Positions 26,337-33,661 of a DNA stretch of 64,000 nucleotides are shown piece after piece. The translations under genes and the position numbers were made by a program. The notes under the pieces were generated by a model. The model searched no databases, was not told the origin of the DNA, and saw only the letters and a list, made by a program, of their open reading frames with translations. Every line of letters begins with the position of its first letter. The first letter of the stretch is position 1. The stretch is from Methylovulum sp. (GTDB lineage Bacteria > Pseudomonadota > Gammaproteobacteria > Methylococcales > Methylomonadaceae): contig JAQTQZ010000001.1 of NCBI GenBank assembly GCA_028712695.1, forward strand, positions 62,001 through 126,000, in the 5' to 3' direction.

Positions 26337-28136
26337 TTATTTGGACGCTTCAACGCCGATCATCTGCAAATGCTCAACCACCGGCCCCAACGCCAGCGCA
26401 GGCACAAACGTCAGCGCCCCGACCATCAATACAGTGCCGATCAATAACGCCACAAACAGCGGCGTATGCGTAGGCAAAGTGCCAGGCCCCACCGGCACGA
26501 TCTTTTTCGCCGCCAGGGAACCTGCGATAGCCAGCACCGGCACGATCAGCCAAAAACGCGAGAACAACATCGCCACGCCCAACAGCGTGTTATAAAACGG
26601 CGTGTTCGCCGACAGCCCGCCAAATGCGCTGCCGTTGTTGTTGCCTGCTGAGGAGAACGCATACAGCACCTCGCTGAAACCGTGCGCGCCGGGATTGAAG
26701 ACCGAGGCCTTACCGGCAGCAAGCATGACCGCAAGCGCAGTACCGCCCAAAACCATCAGCGGCGGGATTAAAATCGTGACAGCGGCCATTTTCATCTCGT
26801 AGGCCTCGATTTTTTTGCCCAGATATTCGGGCGTGCGGCCTATCATCAAACCGGACACAAATACCGCGACGATCGCAAACATAATCATGCCGTATAGCCC
26901 GGAACCCACGCCGCCGAAGATCACTTCACCCAGTTGCATCAGCCACATCGGCACCAGGCCGCCGATAGGGGTGAAAGAATCGTGCATGGCATTGACCGAA
27001 CCGTTGGACGCCGCCGTGGTGGCAACCGCCCACAGCGCGGAGTTGGCGATGCCAAAGCGCGTCTCTTTGCCTTCCATATTGCCGCCGGACTGGTCTATGC
27101 CCAATGCCGCCAGTGCCGGATTGCCGCTTTGTTCTGCCGGCACCTCAACAAAAACCAGCCCAACCAACACCAGCGTCATCGCCGCCAGTATCGCCCAGCC
27201 TTGGCGGGTGTCGCCCACCATCATGCCGAAGGTGTAGCACAGCGCGCCGGGAATCAGCAGTATCGAGAGCATTTCCAAGAAGTTGCTCAACGGGGTCGGG
27301 TTCTCTAGTGGATGCGCCGAGTTGACATTGAAAAAGCCGCCGCCGTTGGTGCCCAGTTGTTTGATAGCCACTTGCGATGCCGCAGGGCCGACGGCAATAA
27401 CTTGCTGTTTGACTTCGACCGTTTCCATGACCGGATTGCCCTTGGCGTCTTGCAGCGCCACACCGTCCGCGCCCAGTTTAGGCTGTTCATAACTGACGGT
27501 TTCCATCAGCGGTACGGTTTGAGAGGGGTTGAAAGTCTGCACCACGCCCTGTCCGACCAACGCCAACGCCAAAATCAATGACAGCGGCATCAGGATATAC
27601 AATGTGCTGCGGGTCATATCCACCCAAAAATTGCCGATGCTGTCGCTGTTACGGCGGACAAAGCCCCGGATCAACGCGACCAGCACCGCCATGCCGGTAG
27701 CGGCGGAAACAAAATTCTGCACGGTAAGTCCCAGCATCTGGGTCAGGTAGCTCATCGTTGTTTCGCCGCCATAGCCTTGCCAGTTGGTGTTGGTGGCGAA
27801 ACTGACGGCGGTGTTGAAAGCCGAGTCCGGGCTGACCCCGGCCAGATTCTGTGGGTTAAAAGGCAGATAGGCTTGCAGGCTTTGCAACGAGAATACCGCC
27901 GAAAATCCCAATAAGTTAAATATCAGTAAACCTATGGCATAATCCGTCCAGCGCATGTCCTCTTGCGGATTCACGCCGCTTAGGCGATAGATTAATGTTT
28001 CGATGGGAGCCAATAGCCGGTTTAAACCCACCGGCTCATCGGCATAAACCCTAGCCATATACCAGCCCAAGGGTTTTGCCAGCGCCAGCAGGGTAACGAT
28101 ATAAAACGTAATTTGAATAAAACTGTTACTGGTCAT
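26337..28136 (-). CDS. kdpA: Potassium-transporting ATPase subunit KdpA
   Basis: 599 aa, ten or more membrane segments. KdpA holds the K+ selectivity filter; the four family loops are seen as ATNTNWQGYGGETTMSY, GTNGGGFFNVNSAHPLENP, AASNGSVNAMHDSFTPIGG and SAGNNNGSAFGGLSANTPF. The start overlaps the kdpF stop by one base. Confidence 0.97.
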   Translation of the reverse strand: MTSNSFIQITFYIVTLLALAKPLGWYMARVYADEPVGLNRLLAPIETLIYRLSGVNPQEDMRWTDYAIGLLIFNLLGFSAVFSLQSLQAYLPFNPQNLAGVSPDSAFNTAVSFATNTNWQGYGGETTMSYLTQMLGLTVQNFVSAATGMAVLVALIRGFVRRNSDSIGNFWVDMTRSTLYILMPLSLILALALVGQGVVQTFNPSQTVPLMETVSYEQPKLGADGVALQDAKGNPVMETVEVKQQVIAVGPAASQVAIKQLGTNGGGFFNVNSAHPLENPTPLSNFLEMLSILLIPGALCYTFGMMVGDTRQGWAILAAMTLVLVGLVFVEVPAEQSGNPALAALGIDQSGGNMEGKETRFGIANSALWAVATTAASNGSVNAMHDSFTPIGGLVPMWLMQLGEVIFGGVGSGLYGMIMFAIVAVFVSGLMIGRTPEYLGKKIEAYEMKMAAVTILIPPLMVLGGTALAVMLAAGKASVFNPGAHGFSEVLYAFSSAGNNNGSAFGGLSANTPFYNTLLGVAMLFSRFWLIVPVLAIAGSLAAKKIVPVGPGTLPTHTPLFVALLIGTVLMVGALTFVPALALGPVVEHLQMIGVEASK

Positions 28137-28225
28137 CAGAACTTCTCCGGATAGAACAGCGCGGCAATCAGATAAATGAACACAGCCAGCGCCAGTGCGG
28201 CACTTAACAGATAAATCCAGCTCAT
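28136..28225 (-). CDS. kdpF: Potassium-transporting ATPase subunit KdpF
   Basis: 29 aa, a single hydrophobic helix: MSWIYLLSAALALAVFIYLI, ending ALFYPEKF. The C-terminal YPEKF is typical of KdpF, the small stabilising subunit of KdpFABC. The stop overlaps the kdpA start by one base (TGATG), and the start overlaps the stop of the upstream 30-aa peptide gene (ATGA). Confidence 0.9.
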   Translation of the reverse strand: MSWIYLLSAALALAVFIYLIAALFYPEKF

Positions 28226-28314
28226 GACTGCCCCCTTAAAGACTCACAGGCATAAACCAGCAGGGCGGTGGCGGCAAAAAAAACAAGCGTCAAAAGAAGA
28301 TAAATACTGTCCAT
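28222..28314 (-). CDS. 30-aa membrane peptide preceding kdpF
   Basis: 30 codons: MDSIYLLLTLVFFAATALLV, then YACESLRGQS. One membrane helix with a short Cys-containing cytoplasmic tail. AGAGG lies 7 nt before the ATG, and the stop overlaps the kdpF start by 4 bp (ATGA), so it is translated and coupled to kdpF. Similar one-helix peptides occur ahead of kdpF in other bacteria from memory; function unknown, perhaps a second KdpF-like subunit. Confidence 0.75.
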   Translation of the reverse strand: MDSIYLLLTLVFFAATALLVYACESLRGQS

Positions 28315-28400
28315 AAAGTCACCTCTGATAAAACGACCAAAATTAAACCACTGATTACTGAATATTTTTTAAAATAGCAGCTTACAGTCTACTCTGGAAG

Positions 28401-28422
28401 GGTGTAAAAAATCTGTAAAAAT
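28401..28422 (-). promoter_or_regulatory. Candidate KdpE-binding direct repeat
   Basis: On the minus strand this reads TTTTTACA-GAT-TTTTTTACACC, two TTTTTACA units starting 11 nt apart (one helical turn). It closely resembles the known E. coli KdpE target TTTATACTTTTTTTACA. It lies about 90 nt upstream of the first small gene of the kdp operon, in the expected orientation. Confidence 0.6.
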
Positions 28423-28423
28423 T

Positions 28424-28625
28424 GGCGTTGATCAATTGCAGGATGCCGATGGTGTCGTCTTCATGATTTCTCATTTTGTACTGCTGGTGCCGCATCTGTG
28501 TAGATACGGCACAAGGTGCCGCTGTTGGTTTTGGTTTTTTGTAAAATCATTTCTAGCAGAGAATTGATGTTTTTCTCTGACGATAAAGCGGTGCTGATTT
28601 GGATAAGGTTGCCGGCCCCGTTCAT
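28424..28625 (-). pseudogene. GAF-domain remnant of a split GAF-HD-GYP gene
   Basis: Minus strand: a first frame gives MNGAGNLIQISTALSSEKNI, then NSLLEMILQKTKTNSGTL, the start of the GAF domain found in GAF-HD-GYP proteins, and stops at 28461. An overlapping frame gives MRNHEDDTIGILQLINA, the end of that GAF domain. The middle of the domain is deleted and the frame is broken. The C-terminal HD-GYP part lies at 17604-18008, beyond the kdp operon, on the same strand. Confidence 0.75.
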
Positions 28626-28809
28626 CACTGATTTTTTTGGTTGTCCACGATGACCGCTTGCAGAATAAAATGGCCTTGTTTTGATAAGGCGATGATTGCT
28701 GATATTTTAGTGGCGTATTCGGCTATAATTTTTACAGATTGTATGTGGTTGTCCAATAAACTCAGGTGGCAATCACTTTTTTCCAATTCCAAAACGGGTA
28801 AACAACGCT

Positions 28810-29268
28810 ATGATGAATTTAAGAGACTTGCTTGATGATCCAGACTTTGTAAAGTCAGTGCCCTACTGCAAAGAGCATTACAAAGCGCTTGATGTTATTC
28901 TCAATGAAGAAGAAGAAAGCCAGGATGTTTACTTTATTTTAGAGGGTGAAGTGCAAGTAAGCACTACCTTAGGCGAGCTGGGGCATAATCTTGAAAAATT
29001 TGTGCCAGGTTTGGCACGGTTGGTCAAGGGTGATTTTTTTGGAGAATTGTCGATGTTTGATGGCGAGCCGCGTAGCGCCCAAGTGACCGCTGAAACTGAT
29101 TGTGAAATAGCCAAAGTCGACGGCCCACAGATGATTGCTTTTATGGACAGGTTTCCTGAGAAAGGGTATTTCGTGTTGCGCGAACTGTTTATGAATTTGG
29201 TTTTCCGTATGAGGCAGAACAATATCCGCACTAAAACCGTGCTGGAGCTTTATTTGCAGGAAAGATAA
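28810..29268 (+). CDS. Stand-alone cyclic-nucleotide-binding domain protein
   Basis: 152 aa; a second ATG follows at 28813. A single cNMP-binding beta-roll: DVYFILEGEVQVS near residue 39, the phosphate-binding cassette GDFFGELSMFDGEPRSAQVTA near 75-95 with the key Glu and Arg present, then helices (LRELFMNLVFRMRQNN). No DNA-binding or kinase domain, so it is an adaptor-type cAMP/cGMP sensor. Single gene, divergent from the kdp operon. Confidence 0.85.
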   Translation: MMNLRDLLDDPDFVKSVPYCKEHYKALDVILNEEEESQDVYFILEGEVQVSTTLGELGHNLEKFVPGLARLVKGDFFGELSMFDGEPRSAQVTAETDCEIAKVDGPQMIAFMDRFPEKGYFVLRELFMNLVFRMRQNNIRTKTVLELYLQER

Positions 29269-29285
29269 GCGGGGCACTTTGCTTT

Positions 29286-29316
29286 TAGACGTACAAAACC
29301 CGTTTTTGTACGTCTA
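29286..29316. terminator. Perfect 13-bp hairpin between convergent genes
   Basis: TAGACGTACAAAA and TTTTGTACGTCTA pair perfectly around a 5-nt loop, 17 nt after the cNMP-protein stop and before the convergent acyltransferase stop. The A/T-rich inner stem suits a bidirectional terminator. Confidence 0.65.
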
Positions 29317-29372
29317 CTTGTTTGCTGGACAACTTTAGCCTTTCTGTGGTTCAAAGTTCCATTGGGCACTCT

Positions 29373-30425
29373 TCACCAGCCGATAACAAACCGGCTTTTC
29401 TCGCCTAAAACCCATTTAAAGCATGTCGCTATAACTAAAGAGACGGTTATGGCGAGCGTCATTGTCAGCAGGAAAATTAAAAAGTGCGGAAGAAATCTGA
29501 CATGGTCAATGAACGATGACTTGTATAAGAAATAAAGCACCCAAGGATGCAGGAAATAAATCGCAAAACTGGTTGATGCCAGATGTTTTAACAAAGGGAT
29601 TTCTTTATTTTCAAATTGTTGCAGTAGCGATAACAAGAAAAAACACATCAGTATTTTTTGTAGGATCATCGTGTCAATGCCATTAAATGAAAACAGCGTG
29701 ACTTTATTGAAATTTTCGGCATGGCCGTAAATTAACAGTTGCGCCACTGACATTAAAATAACGGCGGCGCCTAAGATAAATGTTTTTCCTGCCAGTAATT
29801 CAAAGAGGCGCTCTTTATGGCTAGAGCAAATGATGCCAAGCATGTAAACAGGGCAAAAATAAACGACGGAATGTATCGGCGACAGGTTGTGCATAGGGCG
29901 TTGGATAACCGTAGCAAGGCACAACAGCAAAATAAACCACCCTAGTTGGGTTTTTATGGGCAGTTCTATCTGCTTGATGAAGACCGGCGAAAGGGCAAAA
30001 ATAAGCATTATGAAGGGCACATACCAATAGGCAGTCAATAGCATGCCTGTCCACCAGTATTGCGCGAAGAGCTTAAGGTATTGCAGAAGGCTGTGAGGTT
30101 GCTGGCCGGTGATAAAAACTTCGGCAAAGGGAGGGTCATTCAAAAACAGCACCAAACAGATAAAAGCTAATAAGCACAGTATGCTGTAGGGCAATAACAC
30201 GTTGGTTGCTTTTTTCATCATAAAGCTTTTATACCGAAATTTAGGGTAAAAAATATGGTGGAAAAAAAAGCCGGAAATAAACACAAAAAAAGCGGTGCCG
30301 CCAGTGATTAGGCTGGCAACAATTTTTTCAAAAAATGAATGGGCGACCCAAGGCCCGTAAGAATGGCCGGCAACGATAAAAACAATGGCCAGACCTCTAA
30401 AATAATCGAATGAATTTAAGCGCAT
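29373..30425 (-). CDS. Acyltransferase family 3 membrane protein
   Basis: 350 aa, about ten membrane segments. N-terminal LNSFDYFRGLAIVFIVAGHS has the conserved R...H pattern of Acyltransf_3 (OafA/NodX-like) enzymes, followed by VFISGFFFHHIFYPKF. C-terminal SFAIYFLHPWVLYFL is also typical. Such proteins O-acetylate or O-succinylate extracellular polysaccharide or lipid sugars. Downstream of tpsB with a 62-bp gap, same strand; co-transcription is uncertain. Confidence 0.85.
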   Translation of the reverse strand: MRLNSFDYFRGLAIVFIVAGHSYGPWVAHSFFEKIVASLITGGTAFFVFISGFFFHHIFYPKFRYKSFMMKKATNVLLPYSILCLLAFICLVLFLNDPPFAEVFITGQQPHSLLQYLKLFAQYWWTGMLLTAYWYVPFIMLIFALSPVFIKQIELPIKTQLGWFILLLCLATVIQRPMHNLSPIHSVVYFCPVYMLGIICSSHKERLFELLAGKTFILGAAVILMSVAQLLIYGHAENFNKVTLFSFNGIDTMILQKILMCFFLLSLLQQFENKEIPLLKHLASTSFAIYFLHPWVLYFLYKSSFIDHVRFLPHFLIFLLTMTLAITVSLVIATCFKWVLGEKSRFVIGW

Positions 30426-30487
30426 GCTGTTTCCTTGCCTAGATGGCTAATATTTATAGATGCTACTTATGTTTGACGGAGGCGAAA

Positions 30488-32086
30488 CTAGAAACGCAAT
30501 ACTATACTAGCATGGATGCGGCTGTCGCCTGCGTGCGTGGACACGGCATTATTAAGTGCGTTAGCAACCGCGATTTTGGCCATGAGATGGTCTTGCCATT
30601 GCCAGTTTGCACCAATCCCCGTGCTGCTAAGGTTCCAATCTTTCAGTCCTGCCGGTAAGGCGGTGTTTTGGTAGCCGTGGCCATAATCATAAAAGGCAAA
30701 GAGACTAATTTTTTGCCAAGAAGGCGTGGTGATTTCAACTTTGACAATTTCTCCCGTGTCGGCACTGGTTTCCCGTTCCTGATAACCGCGCACATCATAG
30801 CTGCCGCCTATACCTAGTTGTTCGCCAGCGATCAGGGAGTCGCCGCTGTACTGGGCGGTGAATTGGGTTTGCACCAGCCATTGGCTGATATTGACGAACA
30901 TATTCGCGCCATAGCGTAATAAGTTCCAATTTTGTTTGGCGTTAAGGCGTGCCGCGCGGTAGTCGGCTTGGCTGTTACTGTCGCCGATGCCGGTGTTGCC
31001 GACCCACTGGACATGGTAGCTGGTGTGGGTGTTTTGCCATGGATATTCGGCTTTATAAAGCACGCTGACCGGCGAACTCCGGACATTGGCACCGACTTGG
31101 GTGTTTTGGAATTGAATGTCGTTGATGAAGTAACGGTTATCAAGCCCAAAGTCCAGCCAGTGTTCGTATTGGCCTAGTTTAGGTAAGAGCTGTTGGTAGT
31201 GCAGGCCTGCCATTTCGCCCGAACCGGTTATTGCCAAATCGGTTGCCACGACGCCGTTGTTGATGTTGGAGTGGGCATAATAGCCGCTGAGCCAGCCTTT
31301 TAATCGGTAGAGCGGCAGGCTGTAACTGGCGCCGTATTGCTCCACTTTGTCCGCATGGTCAGGCGAGGTGGTATAGCTGCCATTTATAATATGGTCTAGT
31401 CCCCATAGGTTGCTGTGCTGTAAGGCGCCGGTCAGACGGAAATTGCCGGTGCCTTTAGTCCCTACTGTGTTTAGCATCACCGATGCTTGGAAGGGGTGTT
31501 GTTCGGCAACATTGATTTTGGCATCGATTTGGTCGTCTGTTTGGCTTTTCTTAAAAGTTAAAGAAATCTGCTTGGCAGGATGTTTGTTGGCGACTTTTAA
31601 GTTTTGGGACAGTTCTTGGGTGTTAGGTGATTTGGCTATGGCAAGCCCCGGCATACTGGCGATGATGTTGTCTTTAGTAAAATAGCGGTTGCCCCCCACG
31701 TCGATTTTGCCGAGGGTAAAAGCAACGATGTGCAGTTTAACCTCGCCACCATCGAGTGTTTGCGGGGGCAAGCTCACCCGATAGAAAGGATGGCCTTGCT
31801 CACGGATGACCGCTTCAAGCCCATTGGCGACTTCCTGTAATTGTTTGAGGTTGTATTGGCGATGTTGTAAAGGCTGTAAATAGCTATCCATTGCTTGTTG
31901 GGACAGCGGCGACGTGCCGTCAACGTTGAAATGGCTAACGGTGAATTTGATTTCTGTGGGCGTGGTGGCGGCTGGGCAGGGCGCCGCGAGCAGGCCTAGA
32001 CTGGTGGTCATGAGCAGCCGGCAGAACAGGCGGGTTGGACGCTCAGGCGTTGTTGTGCTGGCTTTTTGATGGTGATGTGAGGTCAT
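30488..32086 (-). CDS. Two-partner secretion transporter (ShlB/FhaC family)
   Basis: 532 aa. Signal peptide with a long basic N-region, POTRA-like domain (FTVSHFNVDGTSPLSQ, FTLGKIDVGGNRYF) and a 16-strand barrel. The FhaC loop-6 motif VRGY is present in GGSYDVRGYQERE near residue 425, and the protein ends in HASIVLRF, a barrel C-terminus. It exports the TpsA protein encoded at 33662-38128, with which it shares strand and locus. Confidence 0.9.
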   Translation of the reverse strand: MTSHHHQKASTTTPERPTRLFCRLLMTTSLGLLAAPCPAATTPTEIKFTVSHFNVDGTSPLSQQAMDSYLQPLQHRQYNLKQLQEVANGLEAVIREQGHPFYRVSLPPQTLDGGEVKLHIVAFTLGKIDVGGNRYFTKDNIIASMPGLAIAKSPNTQELSQNLKVANKHPAKQISLTFKKSQTDDQIDAKINVAEQHPFQASVMLNTVGTKGTGNFRLTGALQHSNLWGLDHIINGSYTTSPDHADKVEQYGASYSLPLYRLKGWLSGYYAHSNINNGVVATDLAITGSGEMAGLHYQQLLPKLGQYEHWLDFGLDNRYFINDIQFQNTQVGANVRSSPVSVLYKAEYPWQNTHTSYHVQWVGNTGIGDSNSQADYRAARLNAKQNWNLLRYGANMFVNISQWLVQTQFTAQYSGDSLIAGEQLGIGGSYDVRGYQERETSADTGEIVKVEITTPSWQKISLFAFYDYGHGYQNTALPAGLKDWNLSSTGIGANWQWQDHLMAKIAVANALNNAVSTHAGDSRIHASIVLRF

Positions 32087-32150
32087 AATTAATATAACAA
32101 TGTCAATCTGGAATGCTTAAAGGTGGACGCCGCCGTTATTAAACCGTTTT

Positions 32151-33620
32151 TTAGTCGTTATCGCACTGGGGCGCGTTGCTGGAGTTTGTTTCGTAACCCT
32201 CGGCATTTATCGAGTCAATGTCCTGGTAGTCCGGGTGTTTAGCATGGCCGTTATCTGATTGGTACGGATCACGGGTTTGAAAGTCTTGTTGCTTGGCAAG
32301 ACGCCCTATGCCTTTTTTGGGGTCGACATAGCCCGCTTCGTCTTTCCCTAAATTTATGTTGGTATTTTTACGGGTACTGTGACCTTCTTGGTTTAACTGG
32401 ACACGACCTTTATGCACTGCGACATATAAACCAGCAGGTACAGTTTTCTGGCGCGTTGCGCTAAACAATTTTTGCAGATTGGAATGGTCGGCATCGGGTC
32501 TGGGTATGGGCAGGTTGAATAGCGCGGGCGGCAATCCGGGTAGTGTCCACGCATCAGCGTTCCGACTGGCGATGTAATTGCTGTCTGGCATGCTCAGCAG
32601 ATGTTCGCCCGTGTCATTGAGCAAGGCGATTTGTCCTTCCCAAACATGGCTGTATAGCCCTGCCATACGCCCTTGCTGGATTTGTTCTGGCGTTGTTGGT
32701 TGGTTGTTAATGCAAGTGCCCACGCAAGTCAGGTCAAAACCGGTGCCCCTGATGCCGATGGTGCCGACGGGTGTGTCGATTGCAAAGGCCTCTTTGTTGG
32801 TTTTGCCTATGGTGCCGGTCAAGACGCGCATGCCACCAGTGGTCAAACGGTATAAAGCTTGGTCCTTTTCGCTTTTGTGTTGATAACTATAGCGGGCAAT
32901 TTCCATTTTGCTGTCGGCTTGCAGGGTGATTTTTTCCCCATCGCGAAACACCATCAGGGCATAGCTGTCTTTTTTACTTTGCAGATGATCCTTGCTATAC
33001 AGCGGACTGCCTAATGACAAGCGCCGTTCTTTGATAGTGCCGATCTCTTCCGGATTGTCGGCATAAACGTCCCCCTTAATTTCAACGACTCTTGCCACGA
33101 CATCGGGGGCGGTGGAGCCTGCTTCAGTTGTTGTTTGCTGGGCTTGTTCCTGCTGGCAATCATCACGGCAAATGCGCACCGAATAATCAGCCTGCTGTGC
33201 TTTTACGGTGGCCAAATCGGTTTTTATTTGAAAATCTTCGGGATTGTGCCCGGCAATTGCACCGTTGCTGGTGTGAATTCCCCCTTCATGCAGCGCTAGT
33301 TGCGCTTTAGGCGTGCCCGCTTGAAGTTCGTAGTGGTCGATGCTGAAATTGCTATTGGGGCGGACAGTGACTTTGGTGCCGTCGATAAAGTCGATAATGA
33401 CAAAACTGCGTTCCGTTGTTTGGATGTTGTCACCCTGGAAAATTTCTGTGCCTGCGCCGAGGATTCTTGGCGCCGCCCCGGGCTGTTGGGCGGCATTGCT
33501 GCCGCGCGCAAAACTTATTTTGCCGACAACTTGGGATTGGGCGTAGAGGGGCTGCGTCATTGACCCAAGCAAAAATAATAACCCATAGGTTTTAACACGC
33601 TCTGATAATTGGGTGCGCAT
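32151..33620 (-). CDS. FecR-domain periplasmic protein
   Basis: 489 aa with a signal peptide ending near PLYAQ. Two FecR-like modules: GAGTEIFQGDNIQTTERSFV with VRPNSNFSIDHYEL, then LGSPLYSKDHLQSKKDSYAL with LTTGGMRVLTGTIG and DTPVGTIGIRGTGFDLTC. The C-terminal 150 residues are polar. FecR domains of this kind often stand in operons with CHASE2 cyclases and large exported proteins; here it lies between tpsA and tpsB. Role not known. Confidence 0.82.
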   Translation of the reverse strand: MRTQLSERVKTYGLLFLLGSMTQPLYAQSQVVGKISFARGSNAAQQPGAAPRILGAGTEIFQGDNIQTTERSFVIIDFIDGTKVTVRPNSNFSIDHYELQAGTPKAQLALHEGGIHTSNGAIAGHNPEDFQIKTDLATVKAQQADYSVRICRDDCQQEQAQQTTTEAGSTAPDVVARVVEIKGDVYADNPEEIGTIKERRLSLGSPLYSKDHLQSKKDSYALMVFRDGEKITLQADSKMEIARYSYQHKSEKDQALYRLTTGGMRVLTGTIGKTNKEAFAIDTPVGTIGIRGTGFDLTCVGTCINNQPTTPEQIQQGRMAGLYSHVWEGQIALLNDTGEHLLSMPDSNYIASRNADAWTLPGLPPALFNLPIPRPDADHSNLQKLFSATRQKTVPAGLYVAVHKGRVQLNQEGHSTRKNTNINLGKDEAGYVDPKKGIGRLAKQQDFQTRDPYQSDNGHAKHPDYQDIDSINAEGYETNSSNAPQCDND

Positions 33621-33661
33621 AGCTATTCTTCTGGATGAGGATAAAGTGTCATGTGGCGGGA

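Larger units (their letters stand above)
28315..28809. other. 495-bp region upstream of the kdp operon
   Basis: Holds, from right to left: a 57-codon open minus-strand stretch (28628-28798, LSLLDNHIQSVKIIAEYATK) without a start that may be an earlier part of the broken gene, the GAF remnant, the candidate KdpE site, and the kdp promoter/leader. No intact gene is seen. Confidence 0.5.
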
